In this document: in pieces, positions 55,618 through 64,000 of the stretch
How positions within the stretch are numbered: the stretch's first letter is position 1
Layout: each line of letters starts with the position of its first letter
Source: JBCCTX01 sp964652565
GTDB taxonomy: Bacteria > Bacteroidota > Bacteroidia > J057
Length of the DNA: 64,000 nucleotides
Direction: 5' to 3'
Assembly (NCBI GenBank): GCA_964652565.1
Contig: CAZZEC010000001.1
Coordinates: forward strand, 37,626-101,625
The notes under the pieces: model-generated
What the model saw: only the letters and a program-made list of their open reading frames with translations
Databases searched by the model: none
Told to the model about the DNA's origin: nothing
Program-made: the position numbers and the translations under genes

Positions 55618-57004
55618 GAACTTCTTCCATGAGAGATCTTACTTTTTGAGCAGTATTATCCCATGTTAATAATTCAAGATCTTCTAACTGCTTATCTGCA
55701 GTATCAGTTCTCAATTCTGGATCATTGATTAATTTGAGAATAATGTCTATCCATTCTGACAATTTGCTTGGATTGGCTGAGAAGGCATGAGGAAGTACTT
55801 CTGCGGCGCCCGAATTTTGGGATAGGACACATGGGATCTTAAATTGAGCAGCTTCTAAGGCTACTAGTCCAAATGGCTCTGAAATAGAAGGCATGATAAA
55901 TATATCGGTCATCCCTAACAGTTGATGTACTTTTTCTCTCTCTAAATGTCCGGTGAAATGGACCCTGTCTCCAATTTTTGCAGATGCTGTCTGTTGAATG
56001 AGTTCTGCCTCTTTTTCGCCTCTTCCTCCCAGGACAAATCTCGTATTGGGATTCTGGCTTATAATTCTTTCAGCAATTTGGATAAACATTTCAGGGGCCT
56101 TCTGATACGTAAGTCTTCCCAAAAATAATATGAGTACTTCTGGAAAAGCCTTTTCCATTTTCTTTGGGGTTACAGATGCTACTCCATTTGGAATCACAAA
56201 AATCTTGTCTTCATCCAGGTGGTACTTTTGAATCAGGACATTTTTGGTATAAGTACTCACAGCAATAAGTGCATCGGCTTCTTCATATATTTTTTTCTCC
56301 AGGTCGTAAATCCAACTTTCATCAGGAATACTATTTCTGTCGTATTCTAAAGAATGTATATGGATGATTAATGGTTTTTTATATTTTCTTTTTAATTCGA
56401 ACCCTGCCAAACTTGTCATCCAGTCGTGTGAATGAATCAAGTCAAAGGATGTTTCCTCTGCTTTCTCGATTGCTTTGAGTGCATATTTATACACCTGTAG
56501 GAACAGGGGTTGTTCAAAGATTCCCTCAGGAAAATGAGTGTTGAAAGCCATTGATGTCCATAGGCCATTTTCTTCCAGAGAATAATCTGAATGGAGATCT
56601 GGTTGAGATATGGGTTCTTCTTTTACGATAGTGTGAGTGTTATGAATTTCTTGCTCTGTCACTTTAGGCAGTGTAGTAACTTTTTGATACAGAGAAGTTT
56701 CTCCTGTGTATGGGTCTATTACTTCAGGTATTGGAATGCGAACAACTTCGTAGCTGTAATTTTGAACAGTGTAGGAGGTAGAAACTTCTTGTGTGACTGT
56801 AACTAATTCCTGATCAGAATCAGACGCAAAAGAAGAATGGTGATCGTTAGGGGACTGAGCAGAGATAGTCTCAGGTTGGGGAACAAATGCAGTGATGTTT
56901 ATGTGATTTGAGAGTTCCTGATTTAATGCTGTGTAGGCTACACCCAGGCCTCCCCAAACATTAGGTGGAAATTCCCATCCAAGAGATAAAAGAGAGATGC
57001 TCAT
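55592..57004 (-). CDS. Glycosyltransferase family 4, glycogen/starch synthase-like
   Basis: 470 residues. The N-terminus SLGWEFPPNVWGGLGVAYTAL holds the glycine loop of GT-B synthases. Residues ~195-215 carry DLIHSHDWMT, and the C-terminal domain has the EX7E motif in SEPFGLVALE and the nucleotide-binding GGRGEKEAEL. It is related to bacterial glycogen synthase (GT5) and the GT4 group, with a variable insert at about 75-150. It is the last gene of a three-gene unit with a membrane protein and a GT3 glycogen synthase. Whether it makes glycogen, maltose-1-phosphate or a surface glucan is open. Confidence 0.85.
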   Translation of the reverse strand: MSISLLSLGWEFPPNVWGGLGVAYTALNQELSNHINITAFVPQPETISAQSPNDHHSSFASDSDQELVTVTQEVSTSYTVQNYSYEVVRIPIPEVIDPYTGETSLYQKVTTLPKVTEQEIHNTHTIVKEEPISQPDLHSDYSLEENGLWTSMAFNTHFPEGIFEQPLFLQVYKYALKAIEKAEETSFDLIHSHDWMTSLAGFELKRKYKKPLIIHIHSLEYDRNSIPDESWIYDLEKKIYEEADALIAVSTYTKNVLIQKYHLDEDKIFVIPNGVASVTPKKMEKAFPEVLILFLGRLTYQKAPEMFIQIAERIISQNPNTRFVLGGRGEKEAELIQQTASAKIGDRVHFTGHLEREKVHQLLGMTDIFIMPSISEPFGLVALEAAQFKIPCVLSQNSGAAEVLPHAFSANPSKLSEWIDIILKLINDPELRTDTADKQLEDLELLTWDNTAQKVRSLMEEVLKNSVDVL

Positions 57005-57029
57005 AATTGTGAATTTTGATAAAGGTAAA

Positions 57030-57851
57030 TTAAGTATTTACAAATTTTGGCTGAAAATCTTTTTTAATAGTCATCCAAATGATTAAAGGTATCCCTCCGT
57101 GTCCAAGTCTAAAGATTGTCTCATACAGCCATCTGTCTAAGGATTCAATAGGTAAAGAGGGGTCATAATAAGCTATAACCCTGGCTAAAGCAGTCAATGT
57201 ACCCCATATAATGGCGTATATGACTATATATCGGTCCACTCCTCTAACAAATAATCCAATAGCAACAATAAAATCCATTATTCCGGCAAAAAGCAGAAAA
57301 GACCGGGCACCTTCTGCTGGTAAGCCTAATATCTGTTGTGTCATGAATAGAAAATGAGTAGGTACCAAATACAATCCTGCTGCAAACATTCCATGTCCAA
57401 CGAATGTCAAAGCTACTGCCCAACGCATCCCAGTAAGTAACTTTTGAGCGTGTGAAGTTTTCAGTAAAAATCCGATAAGAAATAATGGGATACTCCATTG
57501 GAGTGTATGCTCAATGAATTGTGCGAAATTCCAGTTTTGCAGCATAGAAGAGAGTATACTGTGCACTAGCATGAAGAGCGAACCCATGAATAGGCCAATG
57601 ATAGCCATATTTTTTCCCAGGTATTTATCTAATCCGGCAGCAAAGGCAGCAGCTAGTAAGAATACCATTCCTATGCCTGATTGAAGGATAGATGCGGTGC
57701 CAGGTTCAATAATCTGTTGCCAGGGGCTACCCCATCTAATGTATTGCCATGCTCTTCCGATGAAAAGAAATACAGTAAATAATCTTAGTGAAACATTCAG
57801 GAAACGTTCGTACGAAAGGTTTTCATGCTCACTTAAGTGAGATACATTCAT
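57030..57851 (-). CDS. Multi-pass membrane protein of unknown function
   Basis: 273 residues with about seven or eight hydrophobic segments (for example GMVFLLAAAFAAGL, MAIIGLFMGSLFMLV, AVALTFVGHGMFAAGLYLVP, IVIYAIIWGTLTALARVIAY). Some resemblance to DoxX-like quinone-associated proteins is possible but not secure. It lies between two glycogen/glycan synthase genes with 10-bp and 25-bp gaps, so it must share their transcript. A transport or sensing role for the glycan pathway is only inferred. Confidence 0.75.
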   Translation of the reverse strand: MNVSHLSEHENLSYERFLNVSLRLFTVFLFIGRAWQYIRWGSPWQQIIEPGTASILQSGIGMVFLLAAAFAAGLDKYLGKNMAIIGLFMGSLFMLVHSILSSMLQNWNFAQFIEHTLQWSIPLFLIGFLLKTSHAQKLLTGMRWAVALTFVGHGMFAAGLYLVPTHFLFMTQQILGLPAEGARSFLLFAGIMDFIVAIGLFVRGVDRYIVIYAIIWGTLTALARVIAYYDPSLPIESLDRWLYETIFRLGHGGIPLIIWMTIKKDFQPKFVNT

Positions 57852-57861
57852 GATAAATATA

Positions 57862-59706
57862 TTATAGTCTTTGTAGCGCCAATTCGTAGGCCATTACGTA
57901 AAATTTGGTCAGATTTTGCCATGCAAAATGTAGCGATTTGTTTTCTACTTCATACCTCTGTCGTATTCTGTACCTTCGATCCTTTTGAACAAATTGGAAT
58001 AAGAAATCTGTTAGCTGGCTTGCAGCATCTTCGTAGCTACGATCCTTTCTATTAATAATGTAAGCCTCTTCCTGATCGCCCCCAAAGTTTTTTAGGTAAT
58101 AATCTCCAAAACCTGCCAGATCACTGGTAATAGCCTGAACGCCTCTAGCAATACATTCCAGGGGTGTATACCCCCACGGCTCATAGTAGGAAGGAAATAT
58201 CCCCATATGGCATCCACGAACAAAATCACTGTACTCCATACCCAGTAGAGGGCTGGTAGGTGAGATGAAATCAGGATGGTAAATGATTTTTACTCTATCA
58301 TCTTTTTGATTGACGAGATTAGCAGAGCGGATAAAATTGAGTATTTGATCCTGTGCGTCATTGATCAGATTATGTGTTACCACTGTGGGTAGGCCATATC
58401 TTCGCCAAGTCTGAAGATTTCTTCTCAATCTCAATCTCCAATAATCATCTACCAGCAAATTTAGGTCAGGAAGTTTTTTCTCTAAGTTAGTAGCAGATTC
58501 AAAAAACAAACGATCTCCGATTTGAGATTGTATTTTCTCACAGGTCTCGCGAATATTTTTCATCAATGCCTGAGAGTGGAGTGCTTCAGGATTAATATTG
58601 TGATAAGGCTGCTTGGTAATGAAGAACATGACCACTGTTTTATCTATATTGGCTTGCTTCATTCTCCAATTTAAGCGAGCTAGTGCTTCCAGTGTTAGGT
58701 CATATCCTTTATTGCGATATTCAAATCTCCCTGAAGTGAAAAAGTATAGTGTATTATCCAGGTCAAAGGAATAGCTACTAAAAAAGTGTCCCATCACAAA
58801 TTGATGGATTTGTTCTTTGAATCTTTGATGGATATTCTGTATTTCATGTGAAACAGAGAATCTTCTGATGTTCAAGCCATTTGGGAGAATTATATCTGGC
58901 TTCCTACCGAGTAATACTTCACATTCCCGCGCGGTAACGTCGCTTACGGTCGAAAAGACGTGTGATCCATGCGCTGCTGCTCTTTCGATAGCCGTTTGGG
59001 TTTCAATATTAAACTCCTTGGATTCTCTTGCCCAATCGTAGAAAGGTAGATGCTCATAAAAATTATGATCATTCATTGCCAGGTATCTACCCAGTAATGT
59101 AGCATGAGTAGTAAATATAGTTTGAACAGGTAATTGATCTCTCCGTATTTCAGGAATAGCGGTACCCGCCATCCATTCATGAACATGAGCAATAATGGGG
59201 CGTTCTCCAGCAGTAGTATTCGCTAATTCAGCCATAAAAACCTTCACCATAAACCCAAAGGCGACTACCTGATTTAATAAATCATCATCACCAGGGGTGC
59301 TAATATGATGGTGTTCCCATAATAAATATTTAATTTCGCCCAATCTATGATACACACTGTAAGGATTCAGCAATACGGTAATAGGGCGACCGGTAATCAA
59401 CCATCGGCCTACATGTACTTCGAACCCTTTTTCTCGCATTTGATATGCAGCCTGAGCAAAAGGGTGCGTGCTAAATTCTTCATGTTCAAAATTCGCGGAT
59501 ACATTGGGATCAACGTATGGTCCGAGTGCACAGTACCGATCTTCCAAATGTTCTTGCATGCTGGGAACTTTAGATCTAATAACTGTGTAAATACCCCCAA
59601 TTTGATTGCATACTTCATATGCTATCTCAACCAACAACGATTTATCGAGTTGTGCGGAGATGTCTGGGGTTACGGGTTGTTCGAGTGCGGTGCTTATTTC
59701 TGCCAT
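57862..59706 (-). CDS. Glycogen synthase, GT3 (eukaryote-type)
   Basis: 614 residues. The N-terminus YEVCNQIGGIYTVIRSK is the GT3 nucleotide-sugar loop found in animal and yeast glycogen synthase. The C-terminal half has PSYYEPWGYTPLECIARG with the EX7E catalytic motif. The chain lacks the phosphorylation tails of the eukaryotic enzymes. GT3 enzymes add glucose from UDP-glucose (sometimes ADP-glucose) to the glycogen chain end. It heads a unit with the membrane protein and the GT4 gene, 10 and 25 bp apart. It is the second glycogen gene in the window with a eukaryote-like form, besides the branching enzyme. Confidence 0.93.
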   Translation of the reverse strand: MAEISTALEQPVTPDISAQLDKSLLVEIAYEVCNQIGGIYTVIRSKVPSMQEHLEDRYCALGPYVDPNVSANFEHEEFSTHPFAQAAYQMREKGFEVHVGRWLITGRPITVLLNPYSVYHRLGEIKYLLWEHHHISTPGDDDLLNQVVAFGFMVKVFMAELANTTAGERPIIAHVHEWMAGTAIPEIRRDQLPVQTIFTTHATLLGRYLAMNDHNFYEHLPFYDWARESKEFNIETQTAIERAAAHGSHVFSTVSDVTARECEVLLGRKPDIILPNGLNIRRFSVSHEIQNIHQRFKEQIHQFVMGHFFSSYSFDLDNTLYFFTSGRFEYRNKGYDLTLEALARLNWRMKQANIDKTVVMFFITKQPYHNINPEALHSQALMKNIRETCEKIQSQIGDRLFFESATNLEKKLPDLNLLVDDYWRLRLRRNLQTWRRYGLPTVVTHNLINDAQDQILNFIRSANLVNQKDDRVKIIYHPDFISPTSPLLGMEYSDFVRGCHMGIFPSYYEPWGYTPLECIARGVQAITSDLAGFGDYYLKNFGGDQEEAYIINRKDRSYEDAASQLTDFLFQFVQKDRRYRIRQRYEVENKSLHFAWQNLTKFYVMAYELALQRL

Positions 59707-59742
59707 ATCTCAAAATTATCCAATTCTGAATTAAGATAACAA

Positions 59743-59774
59743 TTTCAGGCGTACAAAAATCTTAGCTAAATTTG
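59743..59774 (+). promoter_or_regulatory. Promoter of yidC
   Basis: TTTC (59743-59746), 20 nt, TAAATTTG (59767-59774). The -7 box is exact, the -33 box has one mismatch. The leader would be about 38 nt. Confidence 0.6.
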
Positions 59775-59818
59775 CGGCTTAGGTAAAACAATATAAGGTT
59801 AAATACGAACAATAACAC

Positions 59819-61747
59819 ATGGATAGAAATGCGACCATAGGGTTTGTGCTGATTACGATGCTATTACTGGTCTACTTTTATTTTTTTGCACCTAAACCCC
59901 CACAACCTTCTCCTATTGAAAATGAGAATACTGTGGCTGAGGTAGTTCCTCAAGAAGAAGAAAGGACTGACATATCAGAAATACCCAATGACACTTCACT
60001 CATTGATGAAGGTGTTATCGATTCACTTAAAACTGCAAAACTTAAATCACGGTTTGGAGAGTTTTATCAGCTGGCTGAAGGGGATTCAGATCTTATTACG
60101 GTGACAACTGATGAACTTAAAGTGGTGATCAATACTAAAGGGGGGAAAGTCGAGGCAGTATATTTAAATCAATATGACACATATGATTCGTTGCCTTTAC
60201 CAGTGATATCCAATCATCCTGAAAATGAATTCGGGATATTGTTTGGATATGGAGGGACACAGATCAATTCTAACGATCTTGTTTTCACCCCTTCCATTAC
60301 GAATGATATCACCGTCTCGGGACAAGAAACTCGTAGTCTATCTTTAAAGGCTGCATTAGATGATACAAGATATCTTGAGCAGGTATATACTTTTACAGGA
60401 GAAGGATTTGATGTTGGCTACAATGTCAATGTCAAAGGAATGGAAAATCTATTTAAGAATAGTTTTTACGAGATGTATTGGAAGCAGTATTTGCCTCAGA
60501 CGGAATTGGCCATCAAAAATATGCGTCAGAAGTCTACGATTGTATACAACAAAGGAGGAGATGTCACTAAGCTGGGAATCACAGATGATTATAAAGAAGA
60601 AGATCTTTCGATAGACGTACGTTGGATCTCATTTAAAAGCCAGTTTTTCTCGGCAATACTTATGACCCAGCAGCCTTTTCAATCGGCGAAGGTAAGTATG
60701 CTAACACCGGAAACAGATACTATCAACCGCGTTATGCAGTCTGATATGTATGTAGAAGTAAGCTCTATGCGGGATGCACAAAGCTCTTTTACCTTTTACT
60801 ATGGTCCTAATGAATACAGTACGCTCAGGTCATATGATGTAGGATTGCATAAGGAGATGGATTTGGGTAGGTGGTTTATCCGCTATATCAATGTAGGTAC
60901 TATTTATATATTTAAGTTCTTAGAGAAATATTTTAATAATTATGGTCTGATCATTATCATTTTGGCAGTAATTGTCAAGATACTGGTTTTCCCATTTACC
61001 TTTAAGAGCTACACCTCTATGGCCAAGATGCGAGTCATCAATCAGACCCCAGAGATGAAGTCTTTAGATGAAAAGCACAAAGATGATCCGCAGAAGCTCC
61101 AAATGGCGAAAATGGCTGTTTACAGAGAAATGGGGGTGAGCATGTTTGGAGGATGTTTGCCTATGCTATTGTCCTATCCATTTTTGATTGCCCTATTCTT
61201 TTTCTTTCCTCAATCTGTGGAACTCAGGCAAAAATCATTTTTGTGGGCTAATGACCTATCGACCTATGATTCCATCATGGATCTCCCTTTCAATATTCCT
61301 TTTTATGGCGATCATGTGAGTCTGTTTACAATCCTAATGGCTATTTCCATTATGATCTATACCTACTTTAGCCAAAAGTCGCAACCAACCTCAGCGGCTA
61401 CCCAGCAGTTTAAGTACATTTCCTACTTTATGCCATTGATATTCCTGGTATTTCTTAACAACTATGCATCAGGATTGAGTTTATATTATTTTACTTCAAA
61501 TATTATTTCAATTGCTCAGACTACTGCTATTAGATATTTTATTGATGATGAAACCATGTTGGCTAAGATGAGAGAGAATCAAAAGATAAAGAAGAAGAAA
61601 GGGAAAGGTGGGAAATCTAAAGCGCAAAAAGGACGTTTGGAACGATGGGTTGAAAAGCAACAAAAAAAGCAAAATGACATGATGAAGCAGCGCCAACAAT
61701 CACCACAAGGCGGCAACAGCAATCGAAGAAACAGAAGAAAAAAATAA
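59819..61747 (+). CDS. yidC: Membrane protein insertase YidC
   Basis: 642 residues. YidC inserts and folds inner-membrane proteins. The N-terminal membrane segment is at 5-24, and the large periplasmic domain spans about 70-360. The conserved core has five membrane helices, starting at IYIFKFLEKYFNNYGLIIII with KSYTSMAKM and the FGGCLPMLLSYPFLIALFFFF segment. The C-terminal ~55 residues are strongly basic (Lys/Arg/Gln-rich), a ribosome-contacting tail as in other Bacteroidota. The rpe gene follows after 22 bp. Confidence 0.97.
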   Translation: MDRNATIGFVLITMLLLVYFYFFAPKPPQPSPIENENTVAEVVPQEEERTDISEIPNDTSLIDEGVIDSLKTAKLKSRFGEFYQLAEGDSDLITVTTDELKVVINTKGGKVEAVYLNQYDTYDSLPLPVISNHPENEFGILFGYGGTQINSNDLVFTPSITNDITVSGQETRSLSLKAALDDTRYLEQVYTFTGEGFDVGYNVNVKGMENLFKNSFYEMYWKQYLPQTELAIKNMRQKSTIVYNKGGDVTKLGITDDYKEEDLSIDVRWISFKSQFFSAILMTQQPFQSAKVSMLTPETDTINRVMQSDMYVEVSSMRDAQSSFTFYYGPNEYSTLRSYDVGLHKEMDLGRWFIRYINVGTIYIFKFLEKYFNNYGLIIIILAVIVKILVFPFTFKSYTSMAKMRVINQTPEMKSLDEKHKDDPQKLQMAKMAVYREMGVSMFGGCLPMLLSYPFLIALFFFFPQSVELRQKSFLWANDLSTYDSIMDLPFNIPFYGDHVSLFTILMAISIMIYTYFSQKSQPTSAATQQFKYISYFMPLIFLVFLNNYASGLSLYYFTSNIISIAQTTAIRYFIDDETMLAKMRENQKIKKKKGKGGKSKAQKGRLERWVEKQQKKQNDMMKQRQQSPQGGNSNRRNRRKK

Positions 61748-61769
61748 ATTGGCAACCTCGAAGTGAAAG

Positions 61770-62471
61770 ATGGAGCATAGTGATAGACATATCAATTTCC
61801 CTATAGTTGCCCCTTCATTACTTGCGGCAGATTTTGGCAAGTTGATACAGGAGGTAGAGATGCTAAATCAAAGCCGGGCAGATTGGATTCATATTGATGT
61901 GATGGATGGTCATTTTGTTCCCAATATAGCCATGGGGTTTCCTGTCATGTCCGTGTTGAAGAAGTATGCTAAAAAGCCACTAGATGTACACTTAATGATC
62001 GAGCAACCAGAAAAATATCTGGAACGGTTTAAAGATCAAGGAGCAGATAGAATAATTGTTCATCAAGAAGCATGTGTCCATCTGGATCGTACCCTCAGGA
62101 GAATAAAAGAGATGGAACTGGGTACAGGTGTGGCAATTAATCCTGGTACTCCTATTTCATTATTAGAAGATGTATTATACCTTGTAGACCAGGTCTGTCT
62201 AATGAGTGTTAATCCCGGCTTTGGTGGACAGTCATTTATCCATCAAAGTATTGATAAAGTAAAAAAATTAAAGGAAACGATAACACATAAAGGGTTATCA
62301 GTTCTTATACAAGTTGATGGGGGAGTGGATGACAGCAATCTGTTACTACTATTAGCTGCAGGAGTTGATATTATTGTTGCTGGCAGCTATATTTTTGAAG
62401 CTGAAAATCCATCGCAAGTGATACATACTATCAAAGAATTGAATACCCGCTCTGGGATGAAAATGATATAA
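61770..62471 (+). CDS. rpe: Ribulose-phosphate 3-epimerase
   Basis: 233 residues, a TIM barrel. It interconverts ribulose-5-phosphate and xylulose-5-phosphate. The motifs APSLLAADF, HIDVMDGHFVPN, DVHLMIEQP, MSVNPGFGGQ and VDGGVDDSN give the metal ligands and both catalytic aspartates. The start may be slightly later than the ATG used. It lies 22 bp after yidC. The stop codon lies in the loop of a terminator hairpin. Confidence 0.96.
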   Translation: MEHSDRHINFPIVAPSLLAADFGKLIQEVEMLNQSRADWIHIDVMDGHFVPNIAMGFPVMSVLKKYAKKPLDVHLMIEQPEKYLERFKDQGADRIIVHQEACVHLDRTLRRIKEMELGTGVAINPGTPISLLEDVLYLVDQVCLMSVNPGFGGQSFIHQSIDKVKKLKETITHKGLSVLIQVDGGVDDSNLLLLLAAGVDIIVAGSYIFEAENPSQVIHTIKELNTRSGMKMI

Positions 62472-62490
62472 TTTCATCTCCAAGAGCGGG
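62446..62490. terminator. Terminator hairpin overlapping the rpe stop codon
   Basis: CCCGCTCT (62446-62453) pairs with AGAGCGGG (62483-62490), then ATGAAA pairs with TTTCAT around a small internal bulge. The rpe stop codon 62469-62471 is in the loop. No T-run is present, but its place between convergent genes suits termination on both strands. Confidence 0.55.
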
Positions 62491-62510
62491 ACACCCAAAA
62501 TGAAAACCTA

Positions 62511-63656
62511 TTATTCTTGTATCAGTACTGTAAAGAATGTTCCTACAGCAAAATAAAATCCCATATAAGACCGCGTAGGTGTTAAACGCTGTCCTTCACG
62601 TGGGCCTGAAATCGCGTATCCAAAGATATCCCATTCATTTCCTTCACTGTCTTTAAACACTACAGGTAAGTCCGCTAAAGATGCTGTCTCAAAAGTAAGA
62701 CTATCACTGTCAGGAAGTTCATCTGTATAAAAAGATACAATAAAATTTCTCGCCCTATTTCCTGTTGCAATTAATGCTTTACCATCCCAATTTCTCTGAA
62801 TCAATGCTAATTCACTTCCTAAACCATCAAAAGTAATGGCCAGGGCATTTTCTCCCGCGTCGTCAATCACGGCTAGGACACGTTCTTTGGCTGGACGTCG
62901 GGAATCTAGAAATGATACGGGAAATAATATTCGATTATTATTAGATCGATAATCACCGTAAGGATATACATTGTAATTTCTACTGAACCCTGTATTGGTA
63001 GATAATACTTCTGTATCAGGATATAATTCTTTCCAGGTTTTCCATGTAGACTCTACAATCATGTGTAAATCGGCGAGTTCTCCCTGACGAAGACCCTGGA
63101 CGCACTGTAAGCGCATCTGAGACCAATGGCTATCAGATCTGCGATCATAAGGAATAAGGTTCGTATTATATAGTAGACCGGAAACCCCAAATGTGGTTGG
63201 GTTGGGATTTTCGGTGGTGCTTCTATTCCATCCACTTGCTGTGCCAGTCAATGGGCAATATGTCACAGCAATAGATGTCGTATTTACCTGATCATTGACA
63301 ATTTCATGCCAGTCGAGGATTCTGTGGGGATATGCTCTTGCCACGCCATCTTCCAGAAAACCAATCACCAGGTCTGTTGGTAACAAGTAAGCATCTCCAT
63401 CTGCAGCAGAGACAAACTGAGGATTGTCAATAGAAGGAATCCCATCTTTACCTGGCCCCCCATCAAAAATCTCATTAGAAGGGATAAGCCATTCATCAGT
63501 GCTGTTGTTTCCACTGCCATTACCATTGGCTCCAGGATTGTTTGGGTTGCCAGTAGCTTGAGTGCCAGGCGTTGGGTCATCCTCCTCATTACAAGATGGC
63601 AATAAACAGAACGATGCTATGACTAATGTTATAATTAACAATTTATTATTCATCAT
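62511..63656 (-). CDS. DUF3179 lipoprotein
   Basis: 381 residues. The signal ends in the lipobox LLPSC, Cys22, followed by a Gly/Asn/Pro-rich linker of ~35 residues. The main domain has the DUF3179 pattern: AYPHRILDWHEIVND, VTYCPLTGTASGWNR, then MRLQCVQG and LSTNTGFSRNYNVYPYGDY. The function of the family is not known; the conserved Cys and His suggest a redox or metal role. Two ATGs are adjacent at the start. It shares a terminator region with the convergent rpe gene. Confidence 0.9.
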   Translation of the reverse strand: MMNNKLLIITLVIASFCLLPSCNEEDDPTPGTQATGNPNNPGANGNGSGNNSTDEWLIPSNEIFDGGPGKDGIPSIDNPQFVSAADGDAYLLPTDLVIGFLEDGVARAYPHRILDWHEIVNDQVNTTSIAVTYCPLTGTASGWNRSTTENPNPTTFGVSGLLYNTNLIPYDRRSDSHWSQMRLQCVQGLRQGELADLHMIVESTWKTWKELYPDTEVLSTNTGFSRNYNVYPYGDYRSNNNRILFPVSFLDSRRPAKERVLAVIDDAGENALAITFDGLGSELALIQRNWDGKALIATGNRARNFIVSFYTDELPDSDSLTFETASLADLPVVFKDSEGNEWDIFGYAISGPREGQRLTPTRSYMGFYFAVGTFFTVLIQE

Positions 63657-63775
63657 GCAGAGGTTTGGTTATCGTAAGTTTTACATCTTTAAATTATAAT
63701 TAATATTCATTCACGGATGTCTCCCTTTTTACAATTCTTCTATGAAGTAAGAGAGAAAAAAATCCCCCCCCTGGA

Positions 63776-63807
63776 TTTGCGAAGTTTATGATATTTTAGT
63801 TGCTTTG
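63776..63807 (+). promoter_or_regulatory. Promoter of tRNA-Gly
   Basis: TTTG (63776-63779), 20 nt, TTGCTTTG (63800-63807), one mismatch to TAnnTTTG. A run of eight Cs at 63764-63771 is just upstream. Transcription would start near 63813, about 12 nt before the mature tRNA. Confidence 0.6.
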
Positions 63808-63824
63808 TACCACTTTTAGGTAAA

Positions 63825-63897
<73 letters not shown>

Positions 63898-63900
63898 CAT

Positions 63901-63928
63901 AAAGGCTGATTATTCAGCCTTTTTTTGT
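63901..63928 (+). terminator. Intrinsic terminator after tRNA-Gly
   Basis: AAAGGCTGA (63901-63909) and TCAGCCTTT (63914-63922) form a 9-bp perfect stem with a 4-nt loop, running into a T-rich tract. Confidence 0.85.
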
Positions 63929-64000
63929 TTTATACATGACCCAATGCAAACGCACTAAAATCATTAACAGCTGCTAGTCAGTAGCTTAAATTGATTCAAT

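Overview
The window reads as a chromosomal segment of a Bacteroidota bacterium, AT-rich and gene-dense. The phylum call rests on several independent signs. Two subtilisin-like proteases end in type IX secretion (T9SS) sorting domains, and a DUF5103 T9SS plug protein is encoded. Bacteroidota-typical families occur (PUR/DUF3276 protein, DUF6702, carboxypeptidase-regulatory outer-membrane receptor, fused branched-chain E1, IspG with the large insert). Several genes have promoters of the TTTG-N18-20-TAnnTTTG type. No phage, IS element, integrase or CRISPR array was found. A relative of the Saprospiria is my guess, not something the sequence proves.

Layout. 1-8.5 kb: two tandem secreted S8 proteases (the first cut by the window edge), a secreted clan GH-A glycosidase-like protein, and a convergent outer-membrane receptor. 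8.5-15.7 kb: a sparser stretch with an alpha/beta-hydrolase-like protein, a small outer-membrane barrel, an AraC regulator with a short-chain dehydrogenase, a TPR protein and a 640-bp gap holding two perfect hairpins. 15.8-22.9 kb: zinc-ribbon coiled-coil protein and Nif3-like protein next to the rimP-nusA-infB translation/transcription operon, which starts with a terminator-like leader hairpin. 23-27.5 kb: PLP deaminase-like enzyme, GlmM, TrhO, DinB. 27.6-31.1 kb: a two-gene envelope unit with a membrane-anchored coiled-coil repeat protein and a protein with two OmpA-like domains. 31.2-42.3 kb: M61 protease, cobalamin adenosyltransferase, lipoprotein, IspG, an unrecognised helical protein, fused 2-oxoacid dehydrogenase E1 and an M28 peptidase. 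42.3-50.2 kb: deoxynucleoside kinase, TrpS (structured leader), di-heme peroxidase, TauE/SafE permease, branching enzyme, PUR protein and an unknown secreted protein. 50.4-63.7 kb: CNT nucleoside transporter, desaturase, DUF6702, T9SS plug, fRMsr, a three-gene glycan/glycogen operon (GT3, membrane protein, GT4), YidC, Rpe and a DUF3179 lipoprotein. The window closes with tRNA-Gly(GCC).

How the genes work together. GT3 glycogen synthase and the branching enzyme, both of the type also found in eukaryotes, would make alpha-glucan. The T9SS plug fits the T9SS-tagged proteases at the other end of the window. RimP, NusA, IF-2, TrpS, TrhO, tRNA-Gly and YidC are core expression and membrane-biogenesis genes. 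The points most worth a second look are the 70-residue coiled-coil repeat protein with its double OmpA partner, the terminator-like hairpins in the rimP and trpS leaders, and the GT3/membrane/GT4 operon.
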